Assembly: GCA_964563925.1 (NCBI GenBank)
Contig: CAZLZD010000003.1
Coordinates: 68,296 to 132,295, forward strand
DNA from: JAUILA01 sp964563925
GTDB taxonomy: Bacteria; Bacteroidota; Bacteroidia; Cytophagales; Cyclobacteriaceae
Direction: 5' to 3'
Length of the DNA: 64,000 nt
Shown: positions 24,973 to 33,514 of the stretch, piece by piece
How positions within the stretch are numbered: the stretch's first letter is position 1
How the letters are laid out: the number at the start of each line of letters is the position of its first letter
Notes under the pieces: model-generated
Database searches by the model: none
What the model was told of the DNA's origin: nothing
Seen by the model: only the letters and a program-made list of their open reading frames with translations
Program-made: the position numbers and the translations under genes

Positions 24973-27372
24973 ATGAGAATTCTTTCAGTAATCCTGCTTT
25001 TGGCGCTGACTGCCTGCGGCATGGAAACTGAGGAGGGCCAGCCATCCCTGTTTTCCCTTGCTGCTGATCTGGAGGCTATTCCGGGCCATGAGAAATATCT
25101 TGCCTCGCCCTTTGTGGCGGCAGGGGACCGGTTGTATATGGTGGGCCACCAGGATGGCTCATTTCCTGATATCGGATGGCATGTACAGGGCGAAATGGGA
25201 GGAATCTGGGCCCACCCGATCAAGCTGATGGACGGTATCCGCGCCGGTATCCTGTTTGATGATTCCACCCGATGTTTGCCTGCTGCTAACCAGTTTATTA
25301 ATTACCCGATGGCCTCGAAAATGAAATTTCCGGATATCGAAGGCATCGGGATTGAAAGAATGCAGTTTGTTCCGGACGGGCAGACCGGAATGATCGTGGA
25401 ATATGCAATCACCAATCACCGCGAACAGGCGGCGTCCTTTACGTTTACCGTGTCGGGTCGGACAGACCTTCGGCCGGTCTGGCTGGGTGAGCGAACCGGG
25501 ATGAACGATGCGGCAGATTCGGTCTGGTACGATGAGGAGCTCCAGGCCGTGGTTGCAAGGGACACGGAGAATGACTGGTACCTGTATATGGGTTCCGTGG
25601 TGCCTCCCTCCGATTACTGGCTCTACGCCTGGTGTATACCAACGGAAACCGGACAGGGCGATGAAGGCACGCTGCTGTTTGACATGATCCTGGAGCCGGG
25701 GCAGACCATGTACGTGCCGGTTACGATAGCCGGTTCGCATCTTTCCATGGACAAGGCATTGCAAACCTACACGACGGTAAGGGACGAGGCACAGGAATTA
25801 TTCCGGGAGAAGAAGTCCCGCTACAGGGAGCTGGCCAATACGGCTGCACTGGACATTCCGGATACCGTACTGGCCCAGACCTTCCGCTGGCTGAAATACA
25901 ACACTGACTGGCTGATCCGGGATGTGGAGGGTGTCGGCCGCGGGCTTTCTGCGGGGATTCCCGATTACCCGTGGTGGTTCGGGGCAGACAGCGAGTATGC
26001 CCTGCAGGGGGCGGTCATGACCGGGCAGCGGGACATTGTCTATGAAACCATCGATCTGCTGGTGTCGATCTCCGATTCGGTGAACGGGAACGGGCGGATT
26101 GTCCACGAGGTTTCGTCGAACGGCGCGGTATTCAACCCGGGGAATATCAATGAAACCCCGCAGTTTGCGATCCTGATCTGGAAGGTCTATAACTGGACCG
26201 GCGACCGGGCTTTCCTGGAGAAATACTATCCCGTAGTGCGGGACGGGCTGGAATGGCTGATGGAGGAAAGGGATGCGGACGGTAATTTTCTGCCTGACGG
26301 GTTCGGGATGATGGAGATACACGGACTGGACAGCGAGATGATCGACGTGGCGGCGTACACGCAGAAGGCATTCTCCGACGCAGCAGCCATGGCGGCTGTT
26401 TTAGATAACAAGGAGGAAGCCCGGGCATTCCGGGAGAAGGCGGAAAAGCTGGCGGAGATAATAAATAACGAATTCTGGGTGGAGGAGCAGGGATCCTACG
26501 CTGATTTTATCGGCACCGTGGAACAGGCAAGGCATTTGATCGAATCGGCGATACACCGCGCAGATTCGCTGGACAAGCCCTGGGCCGTGGCCGAATTACG
26601 GAATACCCTGGACGGGTTGTCGGATTTGCCTGGTGCGGAGAAAAGGGCGTTTGTGGTCTATCATAACTGGGTGGTGAATACGCCAATGGAGACGGGTGTG
26701 GCAGACCGGGAGAAAGCCATGCGCGCGCTGGAAACGGGCAGCCGTTTTACGAATCCGTTTGGCATGTATGTGACTGGCACGGACCGGGACGAGGCGGCTG
26801 GGACGGATGACGGGTCGTTTGTAACCAACAAGAAAATATTCTCCTACATAGGGGCTGTGATGACCCTGCCCACCGGGGTACAGGCGGTGGCCGAGAATAA
26901 CTACGGAAGGCCCGACCAGGCGCTGGATTATTTACAGCGGATGACGCGGTCGTTCAGTTACGCGCTGCCCGGGTCGATGTACGAAGTCTCACCCGATTAC
27001 GGGATGATTGTGCAGGCCTGGAATATCTTCAGTTTCGCGGTTCCCATTGTGAAGCAGTTTTTTGGGATAAGGCCGGTGGCGGCGGAGAACCTGATCAGGG
27101 TATCCCCGCAGATGCCCTCCTCCTGGCCGTCTGCCTCCCTGACTGAGGTACCTGTTCTGGACGGCATGCTGAGCCTGGATTATAAAAAGGAGAATGGGTC
27201 GGTGCTGTGGGAGATCTCCTGGGACGGCACGGCGGAATTGCAGGTGGAATTCCCGGCGGCAGCGTATGGCCGGTGGCAGGTGGACGGGGAGGAAGTGACC
27301 CCGGAAATCATGGATGACAAAGAGTCGGTGACCCTCCGGCCGGGGTCGTACCAGGTAAGGCTTGAGGAATAG
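24973..27372 (+). CDS. Exported glycoside hydrolase lipoprotein (MGH1/amylo-alpha-1,6-glucosidase-like)
   Basis: A 799-residue lipoprotein. The start at 24973 gives MRILSVILLLALTACG with lipobox LTAC (Cys15). The N-terminal 270 or so residues are beta-rich, and an (alpha/alpha)6 toroid follows from about residue 290 (TFRWLKYNTDWLIRDVEG, PWWFGADSEYALQG, VHEVSSNG). It closes with a C-terminal beta module. The layout fits the MGH1-like and amylo-alpha-1,6-glucosidase clan, acting on alpha-glucans or related oligosaccharides at the cell surface or periplasm. The linkage cannot be decided. The last 23 bases plus flank recur at 27662-27684. Confidence 0.85.
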   Translation: MRILSVILLLALTACGMETEEGQPSLFSLAADLEAIPGHEKYLASPFVAAGDRLYMVGHQDGSFPDIGWHVQGEMGGIWAHPIKLMDGIRAGILFDDSTRCLPAANQFINYPMASKMKFPDIEGIGIERMQFVPDGQTGMIVEYAITNHREQAASFTFTVSGRTDLRPVWLGERTGMNDAADSVWYDEELQAVVARDTENDWYLYMGSVVPPSDYWLYAWCIPTETGQGDEGTLLFDMILEPGQTMYVPVTIAGSHLSMDKALQTYTTVRDEAQELFREKKSRYRELANTAALDIPDTVLAQTFRWLKYNTDWLIRDVEGVGRGLSAGIPDYPWWFGADSEYALQGAVMTGQRDIVYETIDLLVSISDSVNGNGRIVHEVSSNGAVFNPGNINETPQFAILIWKVYNWTGDRAFLEKYYPVVRDGLEWLMEERDADGNFLPDGFGMMEIHGLDSEMIDVAAYTQKAFSDAAAMAAVLDNKEEARAFREKAEKLAEIINNEFWVEEQGSYADFIGTVEQARHLIESAIHRADSLDKPWAVAELRNTLDGLSDLPGAEKRAFVVYHNWVVNTPMETGVADREKAMRALETGSRFTNPFGMYVTGTDRDEAAGTDDGSFVTNKKIFSYIGAVMTLPTGVQAVAENNYGRPDQALDYLQRMTRSFSYALPGSMYEVSPDYGMIVQAWNIFSFAVPIVKQFFGIRPVAAENLIRVSPQMPSSWPSASLTEVPVLDGMLSLDYKKENGSVLWEISWDGTAELQVEFPAAAYGRWQVDGEEVTPEIMDDKESVTLRPGSYQVRLEE

Positions 27373-27690
27373 AAGGAAGCCGATTATGCATAGAAGTGAC
27401 TATTACCCCTTTGGTTTGACGTTTAACTTTAACCCAAGAGTCAGCTCAAAACAGATCGTTAATTAGACATCCCCCCTGAATTGCGGATTGCATGATATCC
27501 AGGACTTCCTTAAAGGCCGGGATCACTTCGTTGTCCTCAGCGAGGGCAGCCATGATTATGAGTTCGATTTGATAATATTCCGCATAAAGCAACACCTTGG
27601 TGTCACTGCGGGGAACGAAGGCATTGTGCATTTCACCGGCGTTAGCGTCCGGCCGGTCGTTCCAGGTAAGGCTTGAGGAATAGAATGAAG
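27339..27690 (+). repeat. Direct repeat: end of the glycosidase gene duplicated 300 bases downstream
   Basis: Bases 27351-27373 (end of the glycosidase gene including its stop) recur identically at 27662-27684, and similarity extends a further 10-15 bases on both sides (27339-27380 versus 27650-27690). The interval between the copies contains the decayed polA fragment. This looks like the scar of an insertion or of a slipped duplication. Confidence 0.75.
27446..27631 (-). pseudogene. Decayed DNA polymerase I fragment
   Basis: Read on the minus strand, 61 codons give HNAFVPRSDTKVLLYAEYY, then QIELIIMAALAEDNEVI, then PAFKEVLDI. This aligns with the motif A region of the intact polA of this window, which reads RKAFVPRDDDHVLLSADYSQ, IELRIVAALAGDKEMI, QAFKDGRDI. 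The catalytic Asp of DYSQIE has become Glu (EYYQIE), and no other part of the polymerase is present. The piece is a diverged remnant, either from an older duplication of the local gene (about 4 kb away) or from another strain, and is not functional. Confidence 0.75.
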
Positions 27691-27776
27691 TCTGGAATAT
27701 AATTACGAGAGTACTTAATTAGAATTGAAAAAAATCCATTTAGTAATGTGGTAATTATTGACGGATGTACAAGGGA

Positions 27777-28073
27777 TCACCTTTCCTTCCAAATCCCCGA
27801 ATCCCGATGGGTGCTGAGTACTGCTGAAATGATAATGAGTTTTTTCTGCTCGTCGATGGTGAAATGCACCATATAGGGAAAGGTATCTAAGAGTGCGGTC
27901 CTGGTATCATCATACCTAACAGCAACCGCTGTGGGATTTTTCCGGATGAAGCGGATTGTTTTCCTTACAGCAGCTGTGAACCTTTTGCCCAGGCCGGGGG
28001 ATTGCTCATTGTACCAGTTGGCAGCTTCTCTGATATCCTGGCTGGCCAGCGGAAGCAGAATGGTTTTATACAT
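27777..28073 (-). CDS. RelE/ParE family toxin
   Basis: A 98-residue toxin of the RelE/ParE fold. It starts YKTILLPLASQDIREAANWY, the usual first strand and helix. It continues with GLGKRFTAAVRKTI and ends with a beta hairpin (YMVHFTIDEQKKLIIISAVL) and STHRD. Members either cut mRNA at the ribosome or poison gyrase; the sequence does not settle which. Its ATG overlaps the antitoxin stop by one base (TAATG). Confidence 0.88.
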   Translation of the reverse strand: MYKTILLPLASQDIREAANWYNEQSPGLGKRFTAAVRKTIRFIRKNPTAVAVRYDDTRTALLDTFPYMVHFTIDEQKKLIIISAVLSTHRDSGIWKER

Positions 28074-28303
28074 TAAAGGTCTTTTTCAATATCCTTCATA
28101 GCAATATCAAAATCCACCGCCTGCTCAGGATTTTTTTCGTAATCCGCCATACGCTGCCGGACGGTTTCCTTGTGCCATTCAGGTACTTCTGGACTTTCTT
28201 TATCAATGTCCTGGTATTTGGAACGGAGGTTGTCCCATTCTTTAATAGGGATGTAAACCCCGGTAGTTCTTCCTTTATCGTCGGTAATGTATTGGATATT
28301 CAT
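28073..28303 (-). CDS. Antitoxin of the RelE/ParE-type pair
   Basis: A 76-residue acidic protein upstream of and overlapping the toxin gene. The N-terminus (MNIQYITDDKGRTTGVYIPI) is a short beta segment followed by WDNLRSKYQDI, a helix, and a charged C-terminal tail that probably wraps the toxin. This form is common next to RelE/ParE toxins in Bacteroidota. As with related pairs it may bind its own promoter, but no clear operator was identified. Confidence 0.8.
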   Translation of the reverse strand: MNIQYITDDKGRTTGVYIPIKEWDNLRSKYQDIDKESPEVPEWHKETVRQRMADYEKNPEQAVDFDIAMKDIEKDL

Positions 28304-28678
28304 TGTCTGGGGATTGAATACTAGCTAATAAACGGGATTTACTAATATACCGTTCAAAAGAGGAAAATAAAAAGGCTTAAGCAATGTATACGAGAGGTAG
28401 TTACTTTAAAACAATTTAGCAATGTGAACCGGGAATGGCTGAAGAGAAAGTATTCAAAATAGTTATTACCCGCGCGCTACCAGGAAACGGAGCTTGTCTA
28501 CTTTTTTGAAAACTTTAATAGACAATCCAGCCGTTTTAGGCTTGAGTAGAACCCGGCTTTCAATATTTTACATATGACCGCAAGCCACTCTAGTTAGCAA
28601 GGCTCCATTCGCTTTGTAAAGTGCGAATACATGTCATGTATAATTATTATTTGCAACCATATTTAGTTACTTTTCGTA
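28304..28678. other. AT-rich gap between toxin-antitoxin pairs
   Basis: A 375-base stretch that is visibly richer in A and T than the surrounding genes. No open frame of convincing composition, RNA gene or terminator was seen. It must hold the promoters of the two divergent toxin-antitoxin operons, but no good TAnnTTTG box is evident. Confidence 0.4.
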
Positions 28679-28921
28679 ATGACTAAGAAGCAAAACTTAA
28701 TTAAACGCTTTTTAGCCATGCCTTCCGACTTTCTCTTTACAGAGTTGGTGAGGCTGTTGGGTTATTTTGGTTATAAAGAGATTAAAACCGGAAAGACCGC
28801 CGGCTCCCGGCTACGATTTGAAAATAGTGAGGGGACAAGAATATTTCTGCACAAACCACATCCGGGAGGCATTATGAAGAAGTACCAATTAAAACAAATC
28901 AAAGATATACTTGGATTATGA
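28679..28921 (+). CDS. hicA: HicA family mRNA-interferase toxin
   Basis: An 80-residue double-stranded-RNA-binding-like toxin. The typical features are the helix LFTELVRLLGYFGY, the core KTAGSRLRFENSEGTRIFL with the active-site region HKPHPGG, and the final helix QLKQIKDILGL. HicA cleaves mRNA in translation-independent fashion when not held by HicB. The gene overlaps hicB by ATGA, with toxin first, the standard order. Confidence 0.88.
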   Translation: MTKKQNLIKRFLAMPSDFLFTELVRLLGYFGYKEIKTGKTAGSRLRFENSEGTRIFLHKPHPGGIMKKYQLKQIKDILGL

Positions 28922-29274
28922 AATATCTCGAATACAAAGGCTATACCGGAAGTATTGAATATAGTCCGGATGATAATTTACTCTTCGGGAGGGTCCTTGG
29001 CATTCGTAGTCTCATCTCCTATGAAGGCGATACAGGAAAAGCACTGGATTCTGATTTTAAGGAAGCGATTAATGCTTATCTGACTGATTGCAAACAAGAA
29101 GGAACGGTTCCTGAAAAACCCTTCAAAGGGAGCTTTAATGTTCGGATACCTGCCAGGTTGCATCAAAAAGCGGCACTGCTGGCCATGGAAGCCAAAACTT
29201 CGCTTAACAGCTTTGTGGCCCAGGCCATAGAGGATCGAGTGACCAAAGGGGCGACTCCGGGGCGCAACACGTGA
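28918..29274 (+). CDS. hicB: HicB family antitoxin
   Basis: A 118-residue antitoxin. The N-terminal partial RNase-H-like domain runs through YKGYTGSIEYSPDDNLLFG, LISYEGDTG and FKEAINAYL. A C-terminal ribbon-helix-helix (FNVRIPARLHQKA, SLNSFVAQAIE) should bind the hicAB promoter. The last 10 or so residues (TKGATPGRNT) are encoded by the start of the repeat array beginning at 29245, so the natural stop has been replaced by one inside the repeat. Confidence 0.88.
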   Translation: MKYLEYKGYTGSIEYSPDDNLLFGRVLGIRSLISYEGDTGKALDSDFKEAINAYLTDCKQEGTVPEKPFKGSFNVRIPARLHQKAALLAMEAKTSLNSFVAQAIEDRVTKGATPGRNT

Positions 29275-29695
29275 TTATTAGGTACCGGGGCGACTCCGGG
29301 TCAAAGCCCGGAGGTTGCCCGGCATGACGAAGANNNNNNNNNNNNNNNNNNNNNNNNNNNNNNNNNNNNNNNNNNNNNNNNNNNNNNNNNNNNNNNNNNN
29401 NNNNNNNNNNNNNNNNNNNNNNNNNNNNNNNNNGAGGTTGCCCGGCATGACGAAGAGAGGGATACCCAGCATGACGAAGGGGCGACTCCGGGGCGCAACA
29501 TGTGGTTATTGGGTACCGGGGCGGCTCCGGCCTTCGCCGGAGACTACCCGGCATGACGAAGAGAGGGGATACCCGGTATGACGAAGGGGCGACTCCGGGG
29601 TGCAACACGTGATTATTAGGTACCGGGGCGACTCCGGGTCGAAGCCCGGAGGTTTCCCGGCATGACGCAGAGAGAGGTTGCCCGGCATGACGAAG
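29245..29695 (+). repeat. Palindromic repeat array (three visible copies, interrupted by gap)
   Basis: Units of about 105 bases begin GGGGCGACTCCGGGG, pass CACGTGATTATTAGGTACC, contain a hairpin and end with CCCGGCATGACGAAG. Visible starts are near 29246, 29479 and 29584, with partial end modules at 29434-29460 and 29671-29695. The hairpin arms are CTCCGGG/CCCGGAG in copies one (29294-29313) and three (29632-29651), but CTCCGGC/GCCGGAG in copy two (29525-29542). Units are not separated by unique spacers, so this is not a CRISPR array. They resemble dispersed intergenic palindromic elements. Confidence 0.85.
29334..29433. other. Assembly gap (100 N)
   Basis: Exactly 100 N lie inside the repeat array, the conventional size for a scaffold gap of unknown length. 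The real number of repeat units is therefore unknown. Confidence 0.99.
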
Positions 29696-29709
29696 TATTT
29701 TACTATACC

Positions 29710-30660
29710 CTAAAACGAAAACGAATCCAGGTCTACGTTTCCGCCGCTGAGGATTATGCCAATCCGCTGGCCGCGGAATTTTTCGTTGTATTTCATGACC
29801 ACCGCCAGGGGCACCGCACAGGAGGGCTCCACAATGATCTTCATACGTTCCCAGATAAGGCGCATGGCCTTCATGGTGATGCCGTCTTCCACGGTAAGGA
29901 TGTCATTCACATGGTCGCGGATCACCTCGAAGGTAAGGGTACCCAGTGAGGTGCGTAACCCGTCGGCTATGGTATTGGGGTGTTCGAGCGGCTGGATCGT
30001 TCCGGACTGAAAGGAGCGGTACGCATCGTCAGCGCCCGTTGGCTCGCATCCGATGACACGGGTTTCCGGTGCCAGGAAGCTGGCGGAAAGAGATGTTCCG
30101 CTGAGAAGTCCACCTCCCCCAACCGGGGCGAGCAGGTAATCCAGCGGCTCTTCCATGTCCTCAAGCAGCTCAAGGGCAGCGGTTGCCTGTCCGCAGATGA
30201 TCCGGCGGTCATTGTAGGGATGAATAAAGGTGGCCCCGGTTTCCTCCACCACTTTTTCCACCCCCTCCTCACGGGCCTTCTGGGTGGGCGCGCATTCGAT
30301 AATTGTGGCTCCGTATTCCTTCACGGCAGCTTTTTTCACGGCAGGGGCGTTGGAGGGCATAACGATGTACGCCGGACAACCGGCCAGGGATGCCGCCAGC
30401 GCGATGGCCTGGGCGTGGTTTCCCGAGCTGTGTGTGGTCACACCTTTCTCGCGTTCTTTATCGGAGAGGGAGAATACCGCATTCAGTCCGCCGCGTGCCT
30501 TGAATGCTCCCACCCGCTGAAAGTTCTCGCATTTAAAGAACAGCGTGGCGTGAGTTTTTTCATTGATGGCACGCGAGGTCAGCACGGGTGTCCGGTGCAC
30601 CACCCCGCTGATGCGGGCATGTGCTTCCCGGATATCTTCGATCGTATAGGTTTCCTTCAT
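29710..30660 (-). CDS. Threonine/serine dehydratase family PLP enzyme
   Basis: A 316-residue fold-type II PLP enzyme that removes ammonia from threonine or serine, or racemises serine. The PLP lysine is K54 in GAFKARGG, and the SSGNHAQA loop and glycine-rich PVGGGGLLSGT phosphate-binding loop are present. There is no regulatory ACT domain, so it is the short catabolic or serine-racemase-like form rather than IlvA. The ATG at 30660 is preferred over a GTG one codon earlier. It starts 5 bases after the polA stop on the same strand. Confidence 0.9.
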   Translation of the reverse strand: MKETYTIEDIREAHARISGVVHRTPVLTSRAINEKTHATLFFKCENFQRVGAFKARGGLNAVFSLSDKEREKGVTTHSSGNHAQAIALAASLAGCPAYIVMPSNAPAVKKAAVKEYGATIIECAPTQKAREEGVEKVVEETGATFIHPYNDRRIICGQATAALELLEDMEEPLDYLLAPVGGGGLLSGTSLSASFLAPETRVIGCEPTGADDAYRSFQSGTIQPLEHPNTIADGLRTSLGTLTFEVIRDHVNDILTVEDGITMKAMRLIWERMKIIVEPSCAVPLAVVMKYNEKFRGQRIGIILSGGNVDLDSFSF

Positions 30661-30664
30661 CACA

Positions 30665-33454
30665 TTAATGGGCTATAAGCCAGTTTTCCCCGCTTCCCGC
30701 TTCTACTTTCATCGGTACATCCAGGTCCACGACGGATTCCATCATTTGAATTACCACCGGCATTACTTTATCCAGTTCGCCTTTCGGCACATCGAATACC
30801 AGTTCATCATGCACCTGCATGATCATTTTTGTGTCAAGTTTTTCATCCTGAAGCCATTGGTGAATTTTAATCATGGCCAACTTGATGATATCGGCCGCGC
30901 TGCCCTGGATCGGCGCATTGATCGCGTTTCGTTCGGCATACCCGCGCATGGTCGCATTCCTTGAATTAATGTCCCTGAGATATCGCCGGCGCCCCATAAT
31001 CGTTTCCACGTATTCCTGCTCTTTGGCCCGGGCAATGGATTCGTCCATGTAGGTACGGATACCCGGGAATTCCTTGAAGTAGGCCTTGATAATGTCGGAA
31101 GCCTCGCCCCGGGAGATGTCCAGGTTCTGCGCCAGTCCGAATGCCGAAATCCCGTAAATGATCCCGAAATTCACCTCCTTGGCCTTGCGGCGCATGTTGG
31201 GGTCCACCTCATCCAGTCCCACCCCGAATACCCGGGCTGCCGTGGTGGTATGGATATCCCGTCCATCCTTAAATGCCTGGATCATTTCCTTGTCCCCGGC
31301 CAGTGCTGCCACGATCCTGAGTTCTATTTGAGAATAATCCGCAGAAAGCAATACATGGTCGTCATCACGGGGAACGAAGGCTTTGCGTATCTCCCTCCCC
31401 TTGGCAGTGCGGATCGGTATGTTCTGCAGGTTCGGGTTATTCGAACTGAGCCGTCCTGTCGCAGCGACAGCCTGGTTGTAATCGGTATGAATCCTGCCGT
31501 CCCGTTCGGAGATCATTTTAGGGAGGGCATCCACGTAGGTGGACTTAAGCTTCTGGTATTCCCGGAACTCAAGGATCTTCATGGCGATCTCATGCTTTGC
31601 CGCCAGCCTGCTGAGGATTTCCTCCCCCGTGGCGTACTGCCCTGTTTTCGTTTTTTTCGGTTTGTCCATCAGCTTGAGCTGATCAAAAAGAATTTCGCCC
31701 AGCTGCTTGGGAGACGCGATATTAAATTCGCATCCGGCGATGGTGAAGATCTCTTCCTGTACGCGCAGGGATTCATCCTGGAGCTCTTTGGACATACTCT
31801 TGAGTGCGTCAATATCTATTCGCACACCTTCGTACTCCATATCGGCCAGCACATAGACCAGGGGCAATTCCACCTCGTGCAAAAGCTTTTTCAACTGATC
31901 CGATTCAAGCTGTTTTTCCAGGACCTCCCTAAGCTGAAGCGTGATATCGGCATCTTCGGCCGCGTATTCATACACCTCGGACGGGGCCAGGTCCTGCATG
32001 TTTTTCTGATTCCTACCCCGAGGACCCAGCAATTCGGTGATCGACACCGGTATGTAGTTGAGGTACTGTTCGGCCATCGCATCCATGCTGTGCTTGGTTT
32101 CAGGTTCCACCAGGTAATGGGCCAGCATGGTGTCGAATAGCGGTCCCCCGACCTGGATCCCATATTTTTTCAAGGCCAGGATATCATACTTAAGGTTCTG
32201 CCCGACTTTAAGAATGTCCTTATTCTCCAGCACAACCTTGAACTCCGAAAGAATTTTCTTTGCCGCCTCGAAGTTGAGCGGCACCGGCACGTAGAACGCC
32301 TCACCTGTTACATAGGAAAAAGCGATGCCGACGAGTTCGGCCTCCGTGGCATCGATATTATTGGTTTCGGTATCGAAGCAAAAACTGTCCTGAATTTCCA
32401 GGAAGGTTATCAGTTCCTCGCGGTCTTCGGCCGTTTCGACAAGGTGGTAGTCATGCCGTGTGGACCGGATCGTCTTTTTTTCTGCCGGGGCTGACTCGGG
32501 CAGGTCAAGCGCTTCCTTGCTGGCGGCGCTGAACATAGACAGCTGGCCGGCTTCGTTAGCGGTTTCAGGAGCCTGCTCGCCGAATACCCGCCTGGAGATG
32601 GTTCGGAATTCGAGCTCTTCGAAGATAGGTTTCAGTTTGTCCTCGAGCGGACCATCGTACACCAGTGCCTCCTCATCGAATTCAATCGGCACATCGGTAT
32701 GAATGGTTGCCAGCTTTTTGGAGAGCAAACCCTGTTCGGCGAACGTTTCTATATTCTCCTTCTGCTTTCCTTTCAGTTCGTCTACATGTGCAATGATCCC
32801 TTCCACCGAATCATATTCCCGGAGGAGTTTGGAGGCCGTTTTAGGCCCGATTCCGGGAATGCCCGGGATATTATCCGAGGTGTCGCCCTGCAGTCCGAGC
32901 ATATCCGTTACCTGGTCGATTCGGGAGATGTCCCATTTCTGCAAAACCTCGGGGATACCCATCACATCCACTGCATTGCCCATGTAGGCGGGTTTATATA
33001 GATACACATGCTCCTCCACGAGCTGTCCGAAATCCTTGTCAGGGGTCATCATGAACACCTCAAAGCCGCTCTTTGCCGCTTTTTTGGCTATGGTACCAAT
33101 AATGTCATCCGCTTCGAACCCGTCCATTTCGAGGATGGGGATATTGAATGCCCGCACGATGTCTTTGACGATCGGGATGCCGGTGCGAATATCCTCGGGG
33201 GTTTCTTCCCGGTTGGCTTTGTACGCTTCAAACTCCTCATGCCGGAACGTAGGGGCGGAGGTATCAAAGGCCACGGCAATGTGGGTAGGTTTCTGTTTCT
33301 GGAGTACTTCGAGCAGGGTATTGGTGAACCCGAACATGACCCCGGTGTTCAGCCCTTTGGAACTGATCCTCGGGTTTCTGCTAAAGGCGAAATGCGCCCG
33401 GTAAATGAGCGCATACGCATCCAGCAGGAAAAGTTTCTTTTCCGGTTTTGACAT
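30665..33454 (-). CDS. polA: DNA polymerase I
   Basis: A 929-residue replication and repair polymerase. It has an N-terminal 5'-nuclease (FLLDAYALIYRAHFA, FEADDIIGTIA, GLQGDTSDNIPG). The central 3'-5' exonuclease keeps its acidic motif (FCFDTETNN). The polymerase domain shows RLSSNNPNLQNIPIR, motif A DYSQIELRI and motif C QVHDELVFDVP. All three domains appear intact, so proofreading should be active. A promoter box TATTTTTG lies at 33468-33475. A decayed copy of its motif A region lies at 27446-27631. Confidence 0.97.
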   Translation of the reverse strand: MSKPEKKLFLLDAYALIYRAHFAFSRNPRISSKGLNTGVMFGFTNTLLEVLQKQKPTHIAVAFDTSAPTFRHEEFEAYKANREETPEDIRTGIPIVKDIVRAFNIPILEMDGFEADDIIGTIAKKAAKSGFEVFMMTPDKDFGQLVEEHVYLYKPAYMGNAVDVMGIPEVLQKWDISRIDQVTDMLGLQGDTSDNIPGIPGIGPKTASKLLREYDSVEGIIAHVDELKGKQKENIETFAEQGLLSKKLATIHTDVPIEFDEEALVYDGPLEDKLKPIFEELEFRTISRRVFGEQAPETANEAGQLSMFSAASKEALDLPESAPAEKKTIRSTRHDYHLVETAEDREELITFLEIQDSFCFDTETNNIDATEAELVGIAFSYVTGEAFYVPVPLNFEAAKKILSEFKVVLENKDILKVGQNLKYDILALKKYGIQVGGPLFDTMLAHYLVEPETKHSMDAMAEQYLNYIPVSITELLGPRGRNQKNMQDLAPSEVYEYAAEDADITLQLREVLEKQLESDQLKKLLHEVELPLVYVLADMEYEGVRIDIDALKSMSKELQDESLRVQEEIFTIAGCEFNIASPKQLGEILFDQLKLMDKPKKTKTGQYATGEEILSRLAAKHEIAMKILEFREYQKLKSTYVDALPKMISERDGRIHTDYNQAVAATGRLSSNNPNLQNIPIRTAKGREIRKAFVPRDDDHVLLSADYSQIELRIVAALAGDKEMIQAFKDGRDIHTTTAARVFGVGLDEVDPNMRRKAKEVNFGIIYGISAFGLAQNLDISRGEASDIIKAYFKEFPGIRTYMDESIARAKEQEYVETIMGRRRYLRDINSRNATMRGYAERNAINAPIQGSAADIIKLAMIKIHQWLQDEKLDTKMIMQVHDELVFDVPKGELDKVMPVVIQMMESVVDLDVPMKVEAGSGENWLIAH

Positions 33455-33467
33455 GCCACTAAGTTAA

Positions 33468-33475
33468 CAAAAATA
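33468..33475 (-). promoter_or_regulatory. polA promoter -7 box (TATTTTTG)
   Basis: Minus-strand TATTTTTG fits TAnnTTTG and ends 13 bases before the polA ATG. Confidence 0.5.
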
Positions 33476-33514
33476 GCGGACAGGGGACGGCGGCTTCAAC
33501 CCGCCCGGCGGAAT

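Noticed and set aside
27777..29274. Defence island
   Set aside because: Only two small toxin-antitoxin pairs are present; no restriction, CBASS, retron, Abi or similar effector was recognised.
29245..29695. CRISPR array
   Set aside because: Units of about 105 bases abut without unique spacers, their lengths vary, and no cas gene is near.
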